Origin: an uncultured Eubacteriales bacterium
Lineage (GTDB): Bacteria > Bacillota > Clostridia > Lachnospirales > Lachnospiraceae
DNA length: 64,000 nucleotides
Direction of reading: 5' to 3'
Assembly (NCBI GenBank): GCA_949283695.1
Contig: CASDTX010000004.1
Location: 1-64,000, forward strand
In this document: piece after piece, positions 34,195-44,512 of the stretch
Position numbering within the stretch: the stretch's first letter is position 1
Layout of the letters: the number at the start of each line of letters is the position of its first letter
Program-made: the position numbers and the translations under genes
Notes under the pieces: generated by a model
Database searches by the model: none
What the model saw: only the letters and a program-made list of their open reading frames with translations
Told to the model about the DNA's origin: nothing

Positions 34195-35481
34195 ATGATG
34201 AGGACAGTAACCGGACGGAAGCTTTGGCTGATCTATTTCTGGATCATTCTATTCTTGCTGCAGAATCGGCTGCAGCAGTGGTTTGAGCCGTTTCAGTACG
34301 TGGACGAGCTGTTCGCGCTGCTGGCAGTTCCGCTGGCCTTTGTCAGGCTCTTTCAGAAGAAGCTGCATCTTGTCTGGACCAGAGAGAAGAAGCTGTTTCT
34401 GGTCCTGATGCTGATCTTCTGGGTAAGCGGCTGGTGCGGGTTTTTCCGCTGGCATTATCAGCCGTTTATGAATGCGGCGAAGGATGCCTATGTAAATATG
34501 AAATTTTTCCTGGCGGCAGGGGCTTCTTATCTGATGTTTGCGTACGAGGACATTGATTTTGAACAGATCCGAAGGAAACTCTGGCCTCTGGTAAATGGGG
34601 CCGCGATCTTTCTTTGCGTACTCTGCGCGGCAGATCTTTGTTTCGGAATCTTTGACGCGGATATGCGGGGCGGCCTGCGGTCGGTGAAATTATTCTATTC
34701 GGCGTATACGATTCTTGCCGGCTGCTGTGTATTTCTCTGCGCGATCTCTCTGTGGATGTATGAGGAGAAAGGCAAGAAGATCATCCCCCAGCTGCTCATG
34801 CTCGTGTTTGTGATGCTGAGCACGAGGCGGGTGAAAGCGATGGGAGCCACGGCCTGTATCCTGCTGATTTATCTTCTCGTGTTCCGCAAACGCCAGAAGA
34901 TGAATCAGAAACTGAAAGTGTTTGCAGGCGCCGTGCTGGGGGTGGCTGCCGTGGCAGGAGCGTACCAGGTGATCAGTTACTATATCCTGATGGGCGTGGA
35001 GTCGGCCCGTGCGGTGCTGACCATCGCAGCGCCTTTTATCGCCATGGATCATTTCCCCTTCGGAACCGGATGGGGGACTTACGGATCCGCGTTTTCGGCG
35101 GAGCCCTACTCTCCGGTGTACGGGATGTACCGGATGGCCGGAGTGTGGGGGCTGTCCCCGGATTATCCGGATTTTGTCTCGGATACATTCTGGCCGATGA
35201 TCCTGGGCCAGTGCGGATTCTTCGGATTGCTGGCTCTGATCGGGGTGCTGATTCTGCTGACGAAGAAGATTCTCTCCCTGAAGGCGGAGAAGAGCGCGTT
35301 TGCCTCTGCGCTGCTCCTGATGGTGTATCTGCTCATATCCAGCACCAGCGAGTCTGCGTTTGCCAATCCGATGGCAGTGCCGCTGGCGTTCTGGCTGGGC
35401 ATTCTGTTCGCGCAGAAGAAAACTGTGGATAAGGACGGTAGAGTGTGTGGTGAAATTAAATCTGCGGAAAAAATATCGTGA
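34195..35481 (+). CDS. O-antigen polymerase/ligase-like membrane protein (Wzy candidate 1)
   Basis: A 428-residue integral membrane protein with about ten hydrophobic segments. A long extracytoplasmic loop after ~residue 280 (MDHFPFGTGWGTYGSAF) is characteristic of Wzy/WaaL-type polymerases, and the preceding cytoplasmic STRRVKAMGA is a common pattern in these proteins. It probably polymerises exported repeat units. ATG at 34195 is chosen because ACAGGAG ends five bases earlier; GTG at 34189 lies inside that site. It overlaps the next gene. Confidence 0.8.
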   Translation: MMRTVTGRKLWLIYFWIILFLLQNRLQQWFEPFQYVDELFALLAVPLAFVRLFQKKLHLVWTREKKLFLVLMLIFWVSGWCGFFRWHYQPFMNAAKDAYVNMKFFLAAGASYLMFAYEDIDFEQIRRKLWPLVNGAAIFLCVLCAADLCFGIFDADMRGGLRSVKLFYSAYTILAGCCVFLCAISLWMYEEKGKKIIPQLLMLVFVMLSTRRVKAMGATACILLIYLLVFRKRQKMNQKLKVFAGAVLGVAAVAGAYQVISYYILMGVESARAVLTIAAPFIAMDHFPFGTGWGTYGSAFSAEPYSPVYGMYRMAGVWGLSPDYPDFVSDTFWPMILGQCGFFGLLALIGVLILLTKKILSLKAEKSAFASALLLMVYLLISSTSESAFANPMAVPLAFWLGILFAQKKTVDKDGRVCGEIKSAEKIS

Positions 35482-36907
35482 AATGTCAGCGGCTGTGAAA
35501 ACCTCCGTCTGGTTTACATTCTGCCAGTTCCTGCAGCGGGGGATTTCATTTATTACGGTTCCTGTATTTACCAGGCTTCTGACAACAGAAGAGTATGGAA
35601 TCTGCAATATTTATTTTACCTGGTTCGAGGTATTCCTTCTGTTTACCTCGCTGAAGATCCCTTATGAAGGACTCAATAACGGGCTGATTCGTTATGAGGA
35701 AGACAAGGACGGCTATACATCCTCAGTCATGGGGCTGATTATGGTGATGACTGCCGGAGCCATGGGGGTCTACTTGCTGTTCCGCAGGTGGATTGATCCG
35801 TTTACAGGACTGAATGGGTTCCTCATGGTGCTGATGTTTATTCAGCTAATGTTTAACCCGCCGCTGATGCTGTGGACGAACCGGGAACGATTTGATTTCC
35901 GATATCAGAAGCCGGTGGCAGTGACGGCCGTGAGTACGGTGCTGAATCTTCTGGTGACCGTGCTGGCCGTTGTGAGTACCAGCTATAAGGCAGAGGCCAG
36001 GATCATCGGCTCTGCGGCTGTGCAGACATTTTTCGGAGTGGTCTTTGCAGCGGTGCTTCTGGCAAAGGGACGGACGCTCTTTCGGAAGGAATACTGGAGC
36101 TTTGCCCTGCGGTTTAACCTTCCGCTGATTTTTTATTATATTTCTCAGATGATTCTGAATCAGTCAGACCGCATCCTGATTAATTATTTTCAGGGCAGCG
36201 GGAAGGCGGCAGTGTACAGCGTGGCTTATTCCGCGGCGACGCTGATGCTTCTCGTGCTGTCTGCTGTCAATGGATCTTTTAATCCTTGGATGTACAAGAA
36301 ACTGAAGGCAGGGGACAGCCGGTCCGTGGGGCGCAGCGCATCGGTTCTGTGTCTTATGGTGGGGGCAGCCACGTTTCTGGTGAGTGCCCTGGCTCCGGAT
36401 CTGGTGCGGATCCTGGCCACGGAGGCGTATCTGGAAGCGATCTGGATTATTGCTCCTGTGTCAGCCAGTGTCTTTTTTATTTTTCTCTATATGGTGTTTG
36501 CCAATGTGGAGATGTATTACGGAGAGAACAGCGGGATCTCGGTGATCTCGATTGTTTGTTCCGTGCTGAATATTGTTCTGAATATTGTGTTCATTCCCAG
36601 GTATGGATATTTTGCCGCGGGGTGGACAACGCTGGTCAGTTATATCCTGCTGACGATCCTTCATTATATTCTCATGAGGCGGGCCTGCAGGCGGAACCGG
36701 ATGACAGAGCGGATCTTCCGGGAGAAAGAACTGCTGGCGATCTCTGTGGGAGTGGTCCTCTCGTCCTTCGGGGCGATGGGGCTGTATCGCGCAGGCTGGC
36801 TTCGGTATGGGGCGCTGGCAGTACTGGCTGTGCTGCTGTTTGGATTCCGGAAGCAGGTGTTTCAGGTGCTGAAACAGATGGGGAAAGGAGAAGAACATGC
36901 AAAGTGA
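35450..36907 (+). CDS. Polysaccharide flippase, MOP superfamily (Wzx candidate 1)
   Basis: A membrane protein of about 485 residues with ~12-14 helices. The motif region VWFTFCQFLQRGISFITVPVFTRLLTTEEYG marks the N-terminal Wzx/RfbX polysaccharide-transport domain. It flips lipid-linked repeat units outward. The start is uncertain: GTG at 35450 gives the usual basic N-terminus (MKLNLRKKYR) and overlaps the polymerase gene; ATG at 35483 is an alternative. Both lack a good ribosome-binding site, which suggests coupling. Confidence 0.87.
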   Translation: MKLNLRKKYREMSAAVKTSVWFTFCQFLQRGISFITVPVFTRLLTTEEYGICNIYFTWFEVFLLFTSLKIPYEGLNNGLIRYEEDKDGYTSSVMGLIMVMTAGAMGVYLLFRRWIDPFTGLNGFLMVLMFIQLMFNPPLMLWTNRERFDFRYQKPVAVTAVSTVLNLLVTVLAVVSTSYKAEARIIGSAAVQTFFGVVFAAVLLAKGRTLFRKEYWSFALRFNLPLIFYYISQMILNQSDRILINYFQGSGKAAVYSVAYSAATLMLLVLSAVNGSFNPWMYKKLKAGDSRSVGRSASVLCLMVGAATFLVSALAPDLVRILATEAYLEAIWIIAPVSASVFFIFLYMVFANVEMYYGENSGISVISIVCSVLNIVLNIVFIPRYGYFAAGWTTLVSYILLTILHYILMRRACRRNRMTERIFREKELLAISVGVVLSSFGAMGLYRAGWLRYGALAVLAVLLFGFRKQVFQVLKQMGKGEEHAK

Positions 36908-38033
36908 GCAGAAGAGGGGGATGAGCCTCGGATATTTTAATCTGGCCCGCGGCGTGGGCATGATTCTGATCGTACTGGGTCATTCCATCAACCTGTATCT
37001 GACTCCGTCTGTGAATCTGAGCCCGGATTCGGCACCCGCCCTGTTCTCCGGTGCGGGCGGCGTGCTGGGCGGAGGGATGATGGCGGCGTTCTTCATGATC
37101 AGCGGCATCGGATTCTTCCGGCGCAGCTTTCGGAAATGCGTCTCCATCCAGCGGCGGCTTCTGCTGAAGCCTTACTGTCTGGCAGCGGCAGCGGTCCTTC
37201 TGACGAAGCTCCTTCTCGCGCTGGTGAAGAGACGTTCTTTCTTCGCGCATGGCGGCGAACTGGTACTTACCTATCTGCTGGGGCTGAACGCAGAAGGAGG
37301 CGGAGAGTTCCTGGGGATTCCCGTGGAGTCTGTGAGTATCTTTTGGTTTGTTCTGGCCCTGTTCGGCGGATGGATCATTTATAACACGATTTCCTTTCTT
37401 GATTCAGAGGTGCTGCGGTATGGATGTGCGGCCGTGTGCGCGGTACTCGGATATCAGATGACATTGATCTCCAGGGTCTGGCCTTACTGTATCCACATTG
37501 CCTTTCTTGCGGCGGGATACCTTGCGGCGGGGGAGTTCATTAAGAAGCGGGGACTGCTGGACCGGCGGATCCGTGCCGGATGGTGGATCCTGATCTGGGC
37601 GGTGCTTGCAGTGTGTGCGGCTTTCGGGCAGGTGAATATCGTGGCCGGGGTCTGGAGGCTGGGACTTCTGGATGTGCTGGGGTCTTTCTGTGCAGGATTC
37701 GTGATTCTGAAGGGATATGCCCTGTTTATGCGCAGGGAACATGACGGGAAGGCAGCGGGGATTCTGGAAGAGATCGGGTTTCATTCGATCTGGATCATCT
37801 GCCTGCATGCCTATGAGAAAGTGATTTTCCCGTGGTACCGGGTGGCGGCAGCGCTTCCCGACAGTCCGTGGCTGGGGGTGGCTTTGTGTTTCGGAGGAAG
37901 ATGCGCAGTGATGTATCTCCTCTATAAGATTGTGACCGGTGCGGCGGGGATGGTTCGGGACAGAAGGTTCGGAAGGTCCGGGCTGAGCGGCCGGATCAGC
38001 GAAGAAGAGAAGAAACAATCGGATGGGGAATAA
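36897..38033 (+). CDS. Membrane acyltransferase family 3
   Basis: A 378-residue membrane protein with about ten helices. It begins with the acyltransferase-3 signature region (YFNLARGVGMILIVLGHS, catalytic His ~28; AFFMISGIGFFRR). Such enzymes acylate surface polysaccharides. The two genes immediately after it encode an acyl-activating ligase and an acyl carrier protein, a combination recalling the dlt system that charges D-alanine for teichoic acids. It probably takes the acyl group from that carrier and places it on the polymer. It overlaps the flippase gene by 11 bases. Confidence 0.82.
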   Translation: MQSEQKRGMSLGYFNLARGVGMILIVLGHSINLYLTPSVNLSPDSAPALFSGAGGVLGGGMMAAFFMISGIGFFRRSFRKCVSIQRRLLLKPYCLAAAAVLLTKLLLALVKRRSFFAHGGELVLTYLLGLNAEGGGEFLGIPVESVSIFWFVLALFGGWIIYNTISFLDSEVLRYGCAAVCAVLGYQMTLISRVWPYCIHIAFLAAGYLAAGEFIKKRGLLDRRIRAGWWILIWAVLAVCAAFGQVNIVAGVWRLGLLDVLGSFCAGFVILKGYALFMRREHDGKAAGILEEIGFHSIWIICLHAYEKVIFPWYRVAAALPDSPWLGVALCFGGRCAVMYLLYKIVTGAAGMVRDRRFGRSGLSGRISEEEKKQSDGE

Positions 38034-38048
38034 GAGGAGGAAGAAGGA

Positions 38049-39590
38049 ATGAGTGAAGAGAAACGGATTCCGGATACTATGCGGCAGGTGCTGGAGGAAC
38101 TTGAGGACAGGATGCAGGGAAGACGGGTATTCCGCTATATGGCTGAGCAGGAAAGCGAAAGCCCGGAGGACGGCTGGAACAGCATGCAGATAAAGGAGAT
38201 ATCCGGGGAACAGTTCTTCCGGGATATCAAGGGAACCGCAGATCTTATAAGAAGAAACGGACTTGCCGGAACACATATCGGGATCATGGGGGCCAACAGT
38301 TACGGCTGGATCATGGCTCTCTGCGCGATCTTCTGGAGCGGGTCTGTGGCGGTGCTTCTGGATCACGAGACAGATCCGGCTGACCTCAGAGACCGGGCGC
38401 AGCAGGTCAGCCTTGCAGGAATGATCTGTGACAGTGAGGCTTCGGAGACTGTGCGGGCTGCGGGACTCTCTGGTCAGATCCGCAGCCTGGAGATTCGGGA
38501 ACTTCTGATAGAATCCAGAGAAATGCGGGACAGTGAAACAGACTGTGCGGCTGCTGCGGAAAAGCGGGCGGAGGATCTGGCGTGCATCTTCTTTACATCG
38601 GGAACGACCGGCGGCAGCAAGGCGGTCATGATGTCAGAGCATGGACTGGCAGCGGGAATCTGTCACCGCATTCAGAACCGGAAGTTTCGCGCCATTCTGG
38701 CGGTCCTCCCGTTTCATCACATCTCCGGCTTCTCATCTGCCCTGAATGCCCTGTACCTGGGAGCGGAAGTCTGTCTGGCGGAACAGCAGAAATACTTCTA
38801 TAAATATCTGGAAACCATGAAGCCGGATTATGTATTTGTGGTTCCATCCATGCTGCGAATGCTGGCGCGGAAACTGAAGAACGGAGGACCAAACGGCAGA
38901 CTGCTGGGATGGGACCTGCATATGATCAACTGCGGGGGCGCTGCCTTCTGTCCGGAATTTCTGCAGATGCTTCTGGACCGGAACATTACAGTCATGCAGG
39001 GATATGGAGCTTCAGAGGCCGGAGCGATCGGGCTCCTCTGGGAGATGACCACAGATCACCCGGATACGATCGGCAAGCCGCCGGCCGGTCTGGAGATCAA
39101 GATCGTGGATGATGAACTGTGGATGAAGAGCGAAGCGGTTATGATGGGCTATTATGGCGATGAAGAGGGGACGAGGAAGGTTCTGAGGGACGGCTGGTAT
39201 ATCACAGGGGATCTGTGCCGGATGGACGCGGACGGATACCTGTATCTGACAGGGCGGAAGAAGAATCTGATCATTCTCTCCAACGGGGAGAATATCAGCC
39301 CGGAGGAGATCGAGGGAAGGCTGTATCAGTATGAGGAGATCCGTGAGGCTGTAGTGCAGGCGGAGGGCGATCTGCTGACAGCTTCCATCTATCCTGCGTA
39401 TCCCCGGGACTGCCCGGCGGAAGAACAGGAACGGATCCGGGAGAAGATCCGGCGAGAGGCCGAGGAGTATAATCATTCTGTGCCGGTGTACAGACAGATT
39501 CGGAAAGTACACTTTCTGGAAGAACCTGTGGGGAAGACGGCCAGCGGCAAACTGATCCGCCGCAGCGTGCCGGGAGGAGAAAGACAATGA
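38049..39590 (+). CDS. Acyl-activating AMP-dependent ligase
   Basis: A 513-residue adenylate-forming enzyme with complete canonical motifs: A3 TSGTTGGSK at 183-191, A5 GYGASEAG, A7 TGD, hinge TGRKKNLIILSNGENISPEEIE and A10 VGKTASGKLIRR with the catalytic Lys. Its stop overlaps the start of an acyl carrier protein gene, so that carrier is the expected acceptor rather than CoA. The acid is unknown (fatty, hydroxy or amino acid). It contrasts with the two atypical ligases upstream at 25-30 kb, which lack normal A8/A10 motifs. Confidence 0.87.
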   Translation: MSEEKRIPDTMRQVLEELEDRMQGRRVFRYMAEQESESPEDGWNSMQIKEISGEQFFRDIKGTADLIRRNGLAGTHIGIMGANSYGWIMALCAIFWSGSVAVLLDHETDPADLRDRAQQVSLAGMICDSEASETVRAAGLSGQIRSLEIRELLIESREMRDSETDCAAAAEKRAEDLACIFFTSGTTGGSKAVMMSEHGLAAGICHRIQNRKFRAILAVLPFHHISGFSSALNALYLGAEVCLAEQQKYFYKYLETMKPDYVFVVPSMLRMLARKLKNGGPNGRLLGWDLHMINCGGAAFCPEFLQMLLDRNITVMQGYGASEAGAIGLLWEMTTDHPDTIGKPPAGLEIKIVDDELWMKSEAVMMGYYGDEEGTRKVLRDGWYITGDLCRMDADGYLYLTGRKKNLIILSNGENISPEEIEGRLYQYEEIREAVVQAEGDLLTASIYPAYPRDCPAEEQERIREKIRREAEEYNHSVPVYRQIRKVHFLEEPVGKTASGKLIRRSVPGGERQ

Positions 39591-39853
39591 AAATAACAGT
39601 GAGTGAATTGAAGGCAAAAATTATAGAAGAAATCGCGGTATCCACGGAAACGGATCTTGAGATCACAGAGGAAACGGCTCTCTATGAAGATATGGGACTG
39701 GCGTCCATGGAAGCCTATGTTCTGCTTTGTGATCTGGAAGAGACCTTTCGGGTAAGGATTCAGGCTTCCTCCCTGCGGCATGTACGCACCGTGGGAGACC
39801 TCTGCGAACTGGTGGTCGATGCGGTGAGACAGCAGGGGAGGAAAGGCAGATAA
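39587..39853 (+). CDS. Acyl carrier protein
   Basis: An 88-residue acidic four-helix carrier with phosphopantetheine attachment Ser in YEDMGLASMEAY (Ser ~39), equivalent to the DSL motif. The ATG overlaps the stop of the ligase gene, indicating a fixed ligase/carrier ratio. It is dedicated to the polysaccharide locus, not fatty acid synthesis: no fab genes are nearby. With the ligase and the acyltransferase it forms a likely polymer acylation module. Confidence 0.85.
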   Translation: MKITVSELKAKIIEEIAVSTETDLEITEETALYEDMGLASMEAYVLLCDLEETFRVRIQASSLRHVRTVGDLCELVVDAVRQQGRKGR

Positions 39854-39868
39854 CAGGGAGTCGGCTGT

Positions 39869-39910
39869 CTCTGAAATTAAACAAGATTTCTCTGAAATTA
39901 AACAAGATTT
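39869..39910. repeat. 21-bp tandem duplication
   Basis: CTCTGAAATTAAACAAGATTT occurs twice head to tail, exactly, just after the acyl carrier protein gene. The 39854-40125 stretch holds no gene; it should contain the promoter and leader of the next large surface-protein gene, which has AAAGGGG before its ATG. Confidence 0.85.
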
Positions 39911-40125
39911 CTTCTTGAAATTCAAAGTGTTTGATGGTATTCTTACGATAGTACGCCTCTTAGCAGATATACGCAGGAGTAGCATCATTTCAGTCAGCAC
40001 GTATAGGATAAGCAGGTATACGCCGTCCTTCTGTCTGAAGTTATGAGAGAATTAGAGATAGAGGGGGCTGCGGACGGCAGTGCCGTGCCGCACAGTAGAT
40101 TTCTTTATGGAAAGGGGTTAAGAAA

Positions 40126-43100
40126 ATGAAGAGAAACACAAAGCGTTTTCTGAGTCTGTTTCTTTCCGTTCCGATGGTGTTAAGCCTGACCGCTATGCCG
40201 GTTTACGCAACACCGACAGACAGTGAAGTTGTCGAAGAGCAGGAAGATACAGACGCAGCAGTTCCGGAGACGCAGGAAGCTGAAGACGAGGCAGCACCGG
40301 AACAGGCTCAGGAAGACACTGCGGATGCAGCGTCCGGAGCGGATACTGTGATCACAGTGGAAGATGCATTCTCCACATTCACGGTTGATACGTCCAAGAT
40401 CGAGGCGCCGGAGATCAACGTCAATGAAGCGCAGCTGAGCGAGCAGGATCTGGCAGCCATTGATGAAAATGATCCTGAGATCGCAACCGTGAAGGACGAG
40501 CTGGAGAATATCAAGGTCCTGAATGAAGACGGCGAATCTGTCGTACTGACAGAGGAGCAGATCCAGACCGTTCTGGGAATGTACACCCAGTACCAGCAGA
40601 ACTGGATCGCCAACGCGGATGTCCTTGGAGTGCAGGCACCGTTTTATCTGCAGTTCAATGACAACGGGGAAGACGGACTTGGAGTTCTCGGAGAGATGCT
40701 TACGCTGGCAGGTGTTTCCGTGGATGACGTAAGAAACGGGAACTATACATATGATAACCTGACCGGCATGATCATGAACTTCCTGTACGGCGATATGTAC
40801 GGCGTGGAGTTCTACGGCGATGCAGTGAAGGCAAAAAGGGATGAGGCTCTTCAGACTGTGGAGAATTCCGGAGCGCAGACGGACGTTCAGAAGCTGCTTG
40901 TGCTCAACAGCTGGCTGGCACAGAACAACATCTTCGATATGTCTTATATTATGAACCAGATGGGCGACGAGCCGATCATGACAGCGGAGAATCCGCAGCA
41001 GCATGAGCATTATCAGGAGATCTATGACAGACTGGCAGAAGTATATCGTCCGCAGATCGAGGCACAGTTCCATGATCAGTTCTATGCGATCGTAGAGGAA
41101 CAGGCTCGTCAGTCCGCTTATGAGGAAGCGATTGCAGGAATTGTAGCGCAGGGCTATATGGAGTCGAATCCGGATGCGACCCAGGAGGACGCAGAGGCTT
41201 ACGGCCAGCAGTTTGTAGAGGCGAATCAGGAAGCAATCGCAGAAGATCCGAAGGGATTTGTTAAGGAGAATTTCGGAGCTGCAATAGCGGATCAGGTTGA
41301 AGCAGGCATCGAGGAAGGGCTTGCAGATCCGGAGACTGTTGAGCAGCTGGAAGCAGCGACTCAGCAGGTGATGGACATGCCGATGGACGAATTCGGCGGG
41401 ATGTCAGCGAACCAGATGATCCCGGTATACGTTGACCAGGCAGCAGCAGGTCTGACAGAGGGTATCCTGGGATACTGGGAAGGAAACCACATCGGAGCTC
41501 TTGCAGAAGGCAAGTCAGTATGTATGGGTTATGCCAAGGCTTTCGCATATCTGGTACAGTGCATGTATCCAGAGTACTACGGTGTGAACGGTGCAGGCAC
41601 AGATATGACAGTTGCTTCCAACTGGAAGACAGCGAAGGATCTTTACTATGACGCAGACGGCAATCTGGATATCAATGCAGATTACAATGTAGACCTTGTA
41701 AGGATCACATTCCAGGCGAATGTAACAATGTACGGCGAACCGCAGCCGGATTTCAACTCTGACCATTTCTGGAATGCAGTGAAGATTGACGGAAAATGGT
41801 ATTATGTTGATCCCTGCTACACAGACGTATTCTCAGAGGTTATGAACCGTGACCGTGTGGAGACTGACGGATACATGAATCACACTTACTTCATGATCAG
41901 CCACACATCCATCGCGGAGATGTTCGACGGAAACTACAAAGAGATCAAGACTCTGTATGCAGATGCTGCGACAAATACAGACTATGAGGGAAGCTGGGTT
42001 TCCCGTGTTGTCAGCAACGTTTATTCAGACGGAACATATATCTACTATATGTACGATTCCACAGATATGCTTGACCTGATGAGACAGTTCAACAGCAGCG
42101 ACGGAAATTACCAGAACATGGATATCGAGGATGCTGTGTATAAGATCGTGCGCCATAAGATGTCTGACAGCGATCTTGGAGACGGCGATACGAATTACGA
42201 AACCCTGATTGATTTTAACTCCGGTGATTCTGTGACCGTTCTGAATCCGTCCACAGGTGAGATGGAAGAGAACGAGATGCTGACAGAGCTGTTTGCACAG
42301 TTTGAGGAAGAACAGACTGTTTATCCGGCGATCCACACGACACCGGTACTCTACAACGGAAAGTTATATTTCAACGTTTCCAACAGCATTTTAAGCTATG
42401 ATCTTTCCTCCGGCGAAGTAGCTGAAGTGAAAGAATACAACACCGTGAACGCGGTAAGAGATGACAGCGAAGTGTTCGGTGCAATGGCATTCGATGTGAC
42501 ATCCAGTGCAGACGGCGCTGACTTCACATTTGAGAATCATCCGATCGCCGGCATGACGCTGAAGAACGACGGCAAGCTTTATGTTGATATCGCGACGAAC
42601 CTTTCTTACATTGCAGGAAGAGACCCGCACGACTATACGGATGCATCAAGCTATGGCTATGAGTTCGAAGAGAGCAATTACAACCCGAATTACAATGAAT
42701 ATGCATCCCAGATGATGGATGACGAGGGAATCTCGGACGACATGCTTGAGCAGCTGGGATATAAGCGTGAGATTAATGACAACTCTGAGTTCATGTGGGT
42801 TGCAAACGCAGTTGATACAGTAGATATGGCACACCTTGGAGGAACATCCCATGATTACAGTGCAGTGACGGTAGCTCCGTACTGTGACCGTGACGGCTTC
42901 ACAGAGAACCGCTGTACAACCTGCGGCGCGATCGAAGCAGACAGCCGTACCGTAGATGAAGGTTCTGCATGCGACGGACATCACTATGTACTGTTCCATG
43001 AAGAGTACTATACAAAGGATGCGAACGAGCAGTGGAACGAAGGCGATACCTATGTGTGTACAAGATGTGGATTCTCAATCAGCGAGCCCACAGAGCCGAA

Positions 43101-44469
43101 GGAAAATTCCTTTGTTACAGGCGATGACTATGAAGAGCAGGTAGCTGAGTACGAGAAGAACAAGGCGATCTACGATGAGGCAGTTGCAACTGCAGGACAT
43201 ACATACACAGCGTCAGACGCGCAGTGGAGCGAAGACTACACAACCGTGACATTCCAGAACCTGACCTGTTCAGCCGGATGCGCAGAGAAACAGCACGCTC
43301 TGGACTGCCTGCTGAATGACACAACCATTTCTGCAGCTCTCGAGTCACCGGTTACAGCAAATACAAAGATAACCAATGCAGAGGGAACCTGTGCAGAGGG
43401 TGTGACAACAACATACGAAGCTTCTGCAGAAGTTGACGGACAGAAGTACACTGTAAGCACAACGAAGACATGGGAAGCCGGAGATCACAATTACGTGAAC
43501 GGCAAGTGTACGAAGTGCGGTGAGGCTGATCCGGACGCGCTGGTAGCACCAGAGATCGAGTCCGTATACAGCAAGCTTCAGACAACAGCTAAAGTTACAT
43601 GGACACCGGTTGAAAATGCTGTGGGATATCAGCTGTACCGTGCAGAGAGCGCAGATGCTGCGGATGCGGACTGGACACTGACAAAGACGATCACAGGCGA
43701 GAATATTGACCAGTATACCAAGGATGACACGATCCAGTATACAAATGTTGACCTTACGGTAGGAACAACATATTACTATAAGGTTCGTGCATTTGCATTG
43801 GTAAGCGGTGCAGCGGATGCATCGGATGAGGCTTCAAGGATCTATTCTCCTTTCTCAGATGTGAAGTACATGCCGGCGGCAGTGGTATTTGGAGATGTAT
43901 ACAGTGCGGCGACGGATAAGGTACGTCTGAACTGGAATGAAGTGAAAGGTGCTCACGGCTATCAGATCTGGTGTAAAGCTGAGGATGAAGACGAGTTCAG
44001 TATTGTTAAGACACTTGGCGACAGAGGCAATGAACTGACCAATAATCAGGGCGCGACGACTGCATACAGCAAGTATGAGCTGGAAGCAGGAAAAACTTAT
44101 ACCTTCAAAATGCGTGCGTTCATGATTCCTGGAGATGGAACAAAGGTATTCGGTGCTTATTCTGATGAGGTAACTGTAGCTGTAATGCCAGAGAATACCA
44201 AGATTACAGTAAGCAGTACAAAAGCCGGAAAAGCTGATGTTACATGGAACACTGTTGCCGGTGCAGACGGATATCAGATTTGGATGCAGGAAGGCAGCGG
44301 TGAGTATAAGATTGTGAAGACTGTTGAAAACGGAAGCACAAAATCTTATACAAAGTCCAGCCTGACAAGTGGAGCAACCTATAAGTTTAAAGTACGTGCA
44401 TATACAGAAGCAGGCGGCAAGAAAACGTTTGGAGCGTATTCTAATGAAGCTAGCGTTAAGGTAAAATAG
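40126..44469 (+). CDS. Secreted transglutaminase-like/FN3 surface protein
   Basis: A 1447-residue secreted protein. Signal peptide 1-29 (MKRNTKRF.. to VYATP). An acidic low-complexity stretch (~30-75) follows, then a long helical region. The transglutaminase-like domain has Cys466 (GKSVCMGYAKAF), His547 (DHFWNAVKIDG) and Asp562 (YYVDPCYTD). CxxC zinc-ribbon-like repeats lie at ~930-990 and ~1128-1140 (CTTCG, CTRCG, CTKCG). Three FN3-like modules (~1145-1447) end in VKVK. There is no LPXTG or LysM anchor. It may cross-link or process surface components. Its codon use favours A/T-ending codons more than its neighbours, as expected for high expression. Confidence 0.82.
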   Translation: MKRNTKRFLSLFLSVPMVLSLTAMPVYATPTDSEVVEEQEDTDAAVPETQEAEDEAAPEQAQEDTADAASGADTVITVEDAFSTFTVDTSKIEAPEINVNEAQLSEQDLAAIDENDPEIATVKDELENIKVLNEDGESVVLTEEQIQTVLGMYTQYQQNWIANADVLGVQAPFYLQFNDNGEDGLGVLGEMLTLAGVSVDDVRNGNYTYDNLTGMIMNFLYGDMYGVEFYGDAVKAKRDEALQTVENSGAQTDVQKLLVLNSWLAQNNIFDMSYIMNQMGDEPIMTAENPQQHEHYQEIYDRLAEVYRPQIEAQFHDQFYAIVEEQARQSAYEEAIAGIVAQGYMESNPDATQEDAEAYGQQFVEANQEAIAEDPKGFVKENFGAAIADQVEAGIEEGLADPETVEQLEAATQQVMDMPMDEFGGMSANQMIPVYVDQAAAGLTEGILGYWEGNHIGALAEGKSVCMGYAKAFAYLVQCMYPEYYGVNGAGTDMTVASNWKTAKDLYYDADGNLDINADYNVDLVRITFQANVTMYGEPQPDFNSDHFWNAVKIDGKWYYVDPCYTDVFSEVMNRDRVETDGYMNHTYFMISHTSIAEMFDGNYKEIKTLYADAATNTDYEGSWVSRVVSNVYSDGTYIYYMYDSTDMLDLMRQFNSSDGNYQNMDIEDAVYKIVRHKMSDSDLGDGDTNYETLIDFNSGDSVTVLNPSTGEMEENEMLTELFAQFEEEQTVYPAIHTTPVLYNGKLYFNVSNSILSYDLSSGEVAEVKEYNTVNAVRDDSEVFGAMAFDVTSSADGADFTFENHPIAGMTLKNDGKLYVDIATNLSYIAGRDPHDYTDASSYGYEFEESNYNPNYNEYASQMMDDEGISDDMLEQLGYKREINDNSEFMWVANAVDTVDMAHLGGTSHDYSAVTVAPYCDRDGFTENRCTTCGAIEADSRTVDEGSACDGHHYVLFHEEYYTKDANEQWNEGDTYVCTRCGFSISEPTEPKENSFVTGDDYEEQVAEYEKNKAIYDEAVATAGHTYTASDAQWSEDYTTVTFQNLTCSAGCAEKQHALDCLLNDTTISAALESPVTANTKITNAEGTCAEGVTTTYEASAEVDGQKYTVSTTKTWEAGDHNYVNGKCTKCGEADPDALVAPEIESVYSKLQTTAKVTWTPVENAVGYQLYRAESADAADADWTLTKTITGENIDQYTKDDTIQYTNVDLTVGTTYYYKVRAFALVSGAADASDEASRIYSPFSDVKYMPAAVVFGDVYSAATDKVRLNWNEVKGAHGYQIWCKAEDEDEFSIVKTLGDRGNELTNNQGATTAYSKYELEAGKTYTFKMRAFMIPGDGTKVFGAYSDEVTVAVMPENTKITVSSTKAGKADVTWNTVAGADGYQIWMQEGSGEYKIVKTVENGSTKSYTKSSLTSGATYKFKVRAYTEAGGKKTFGAYSNEASVKVK

Positions 44470-44512
44470 CGGATCAAAATTTAATAAAAAGTGTCGTTGA
44501 TACTTGAAGATT

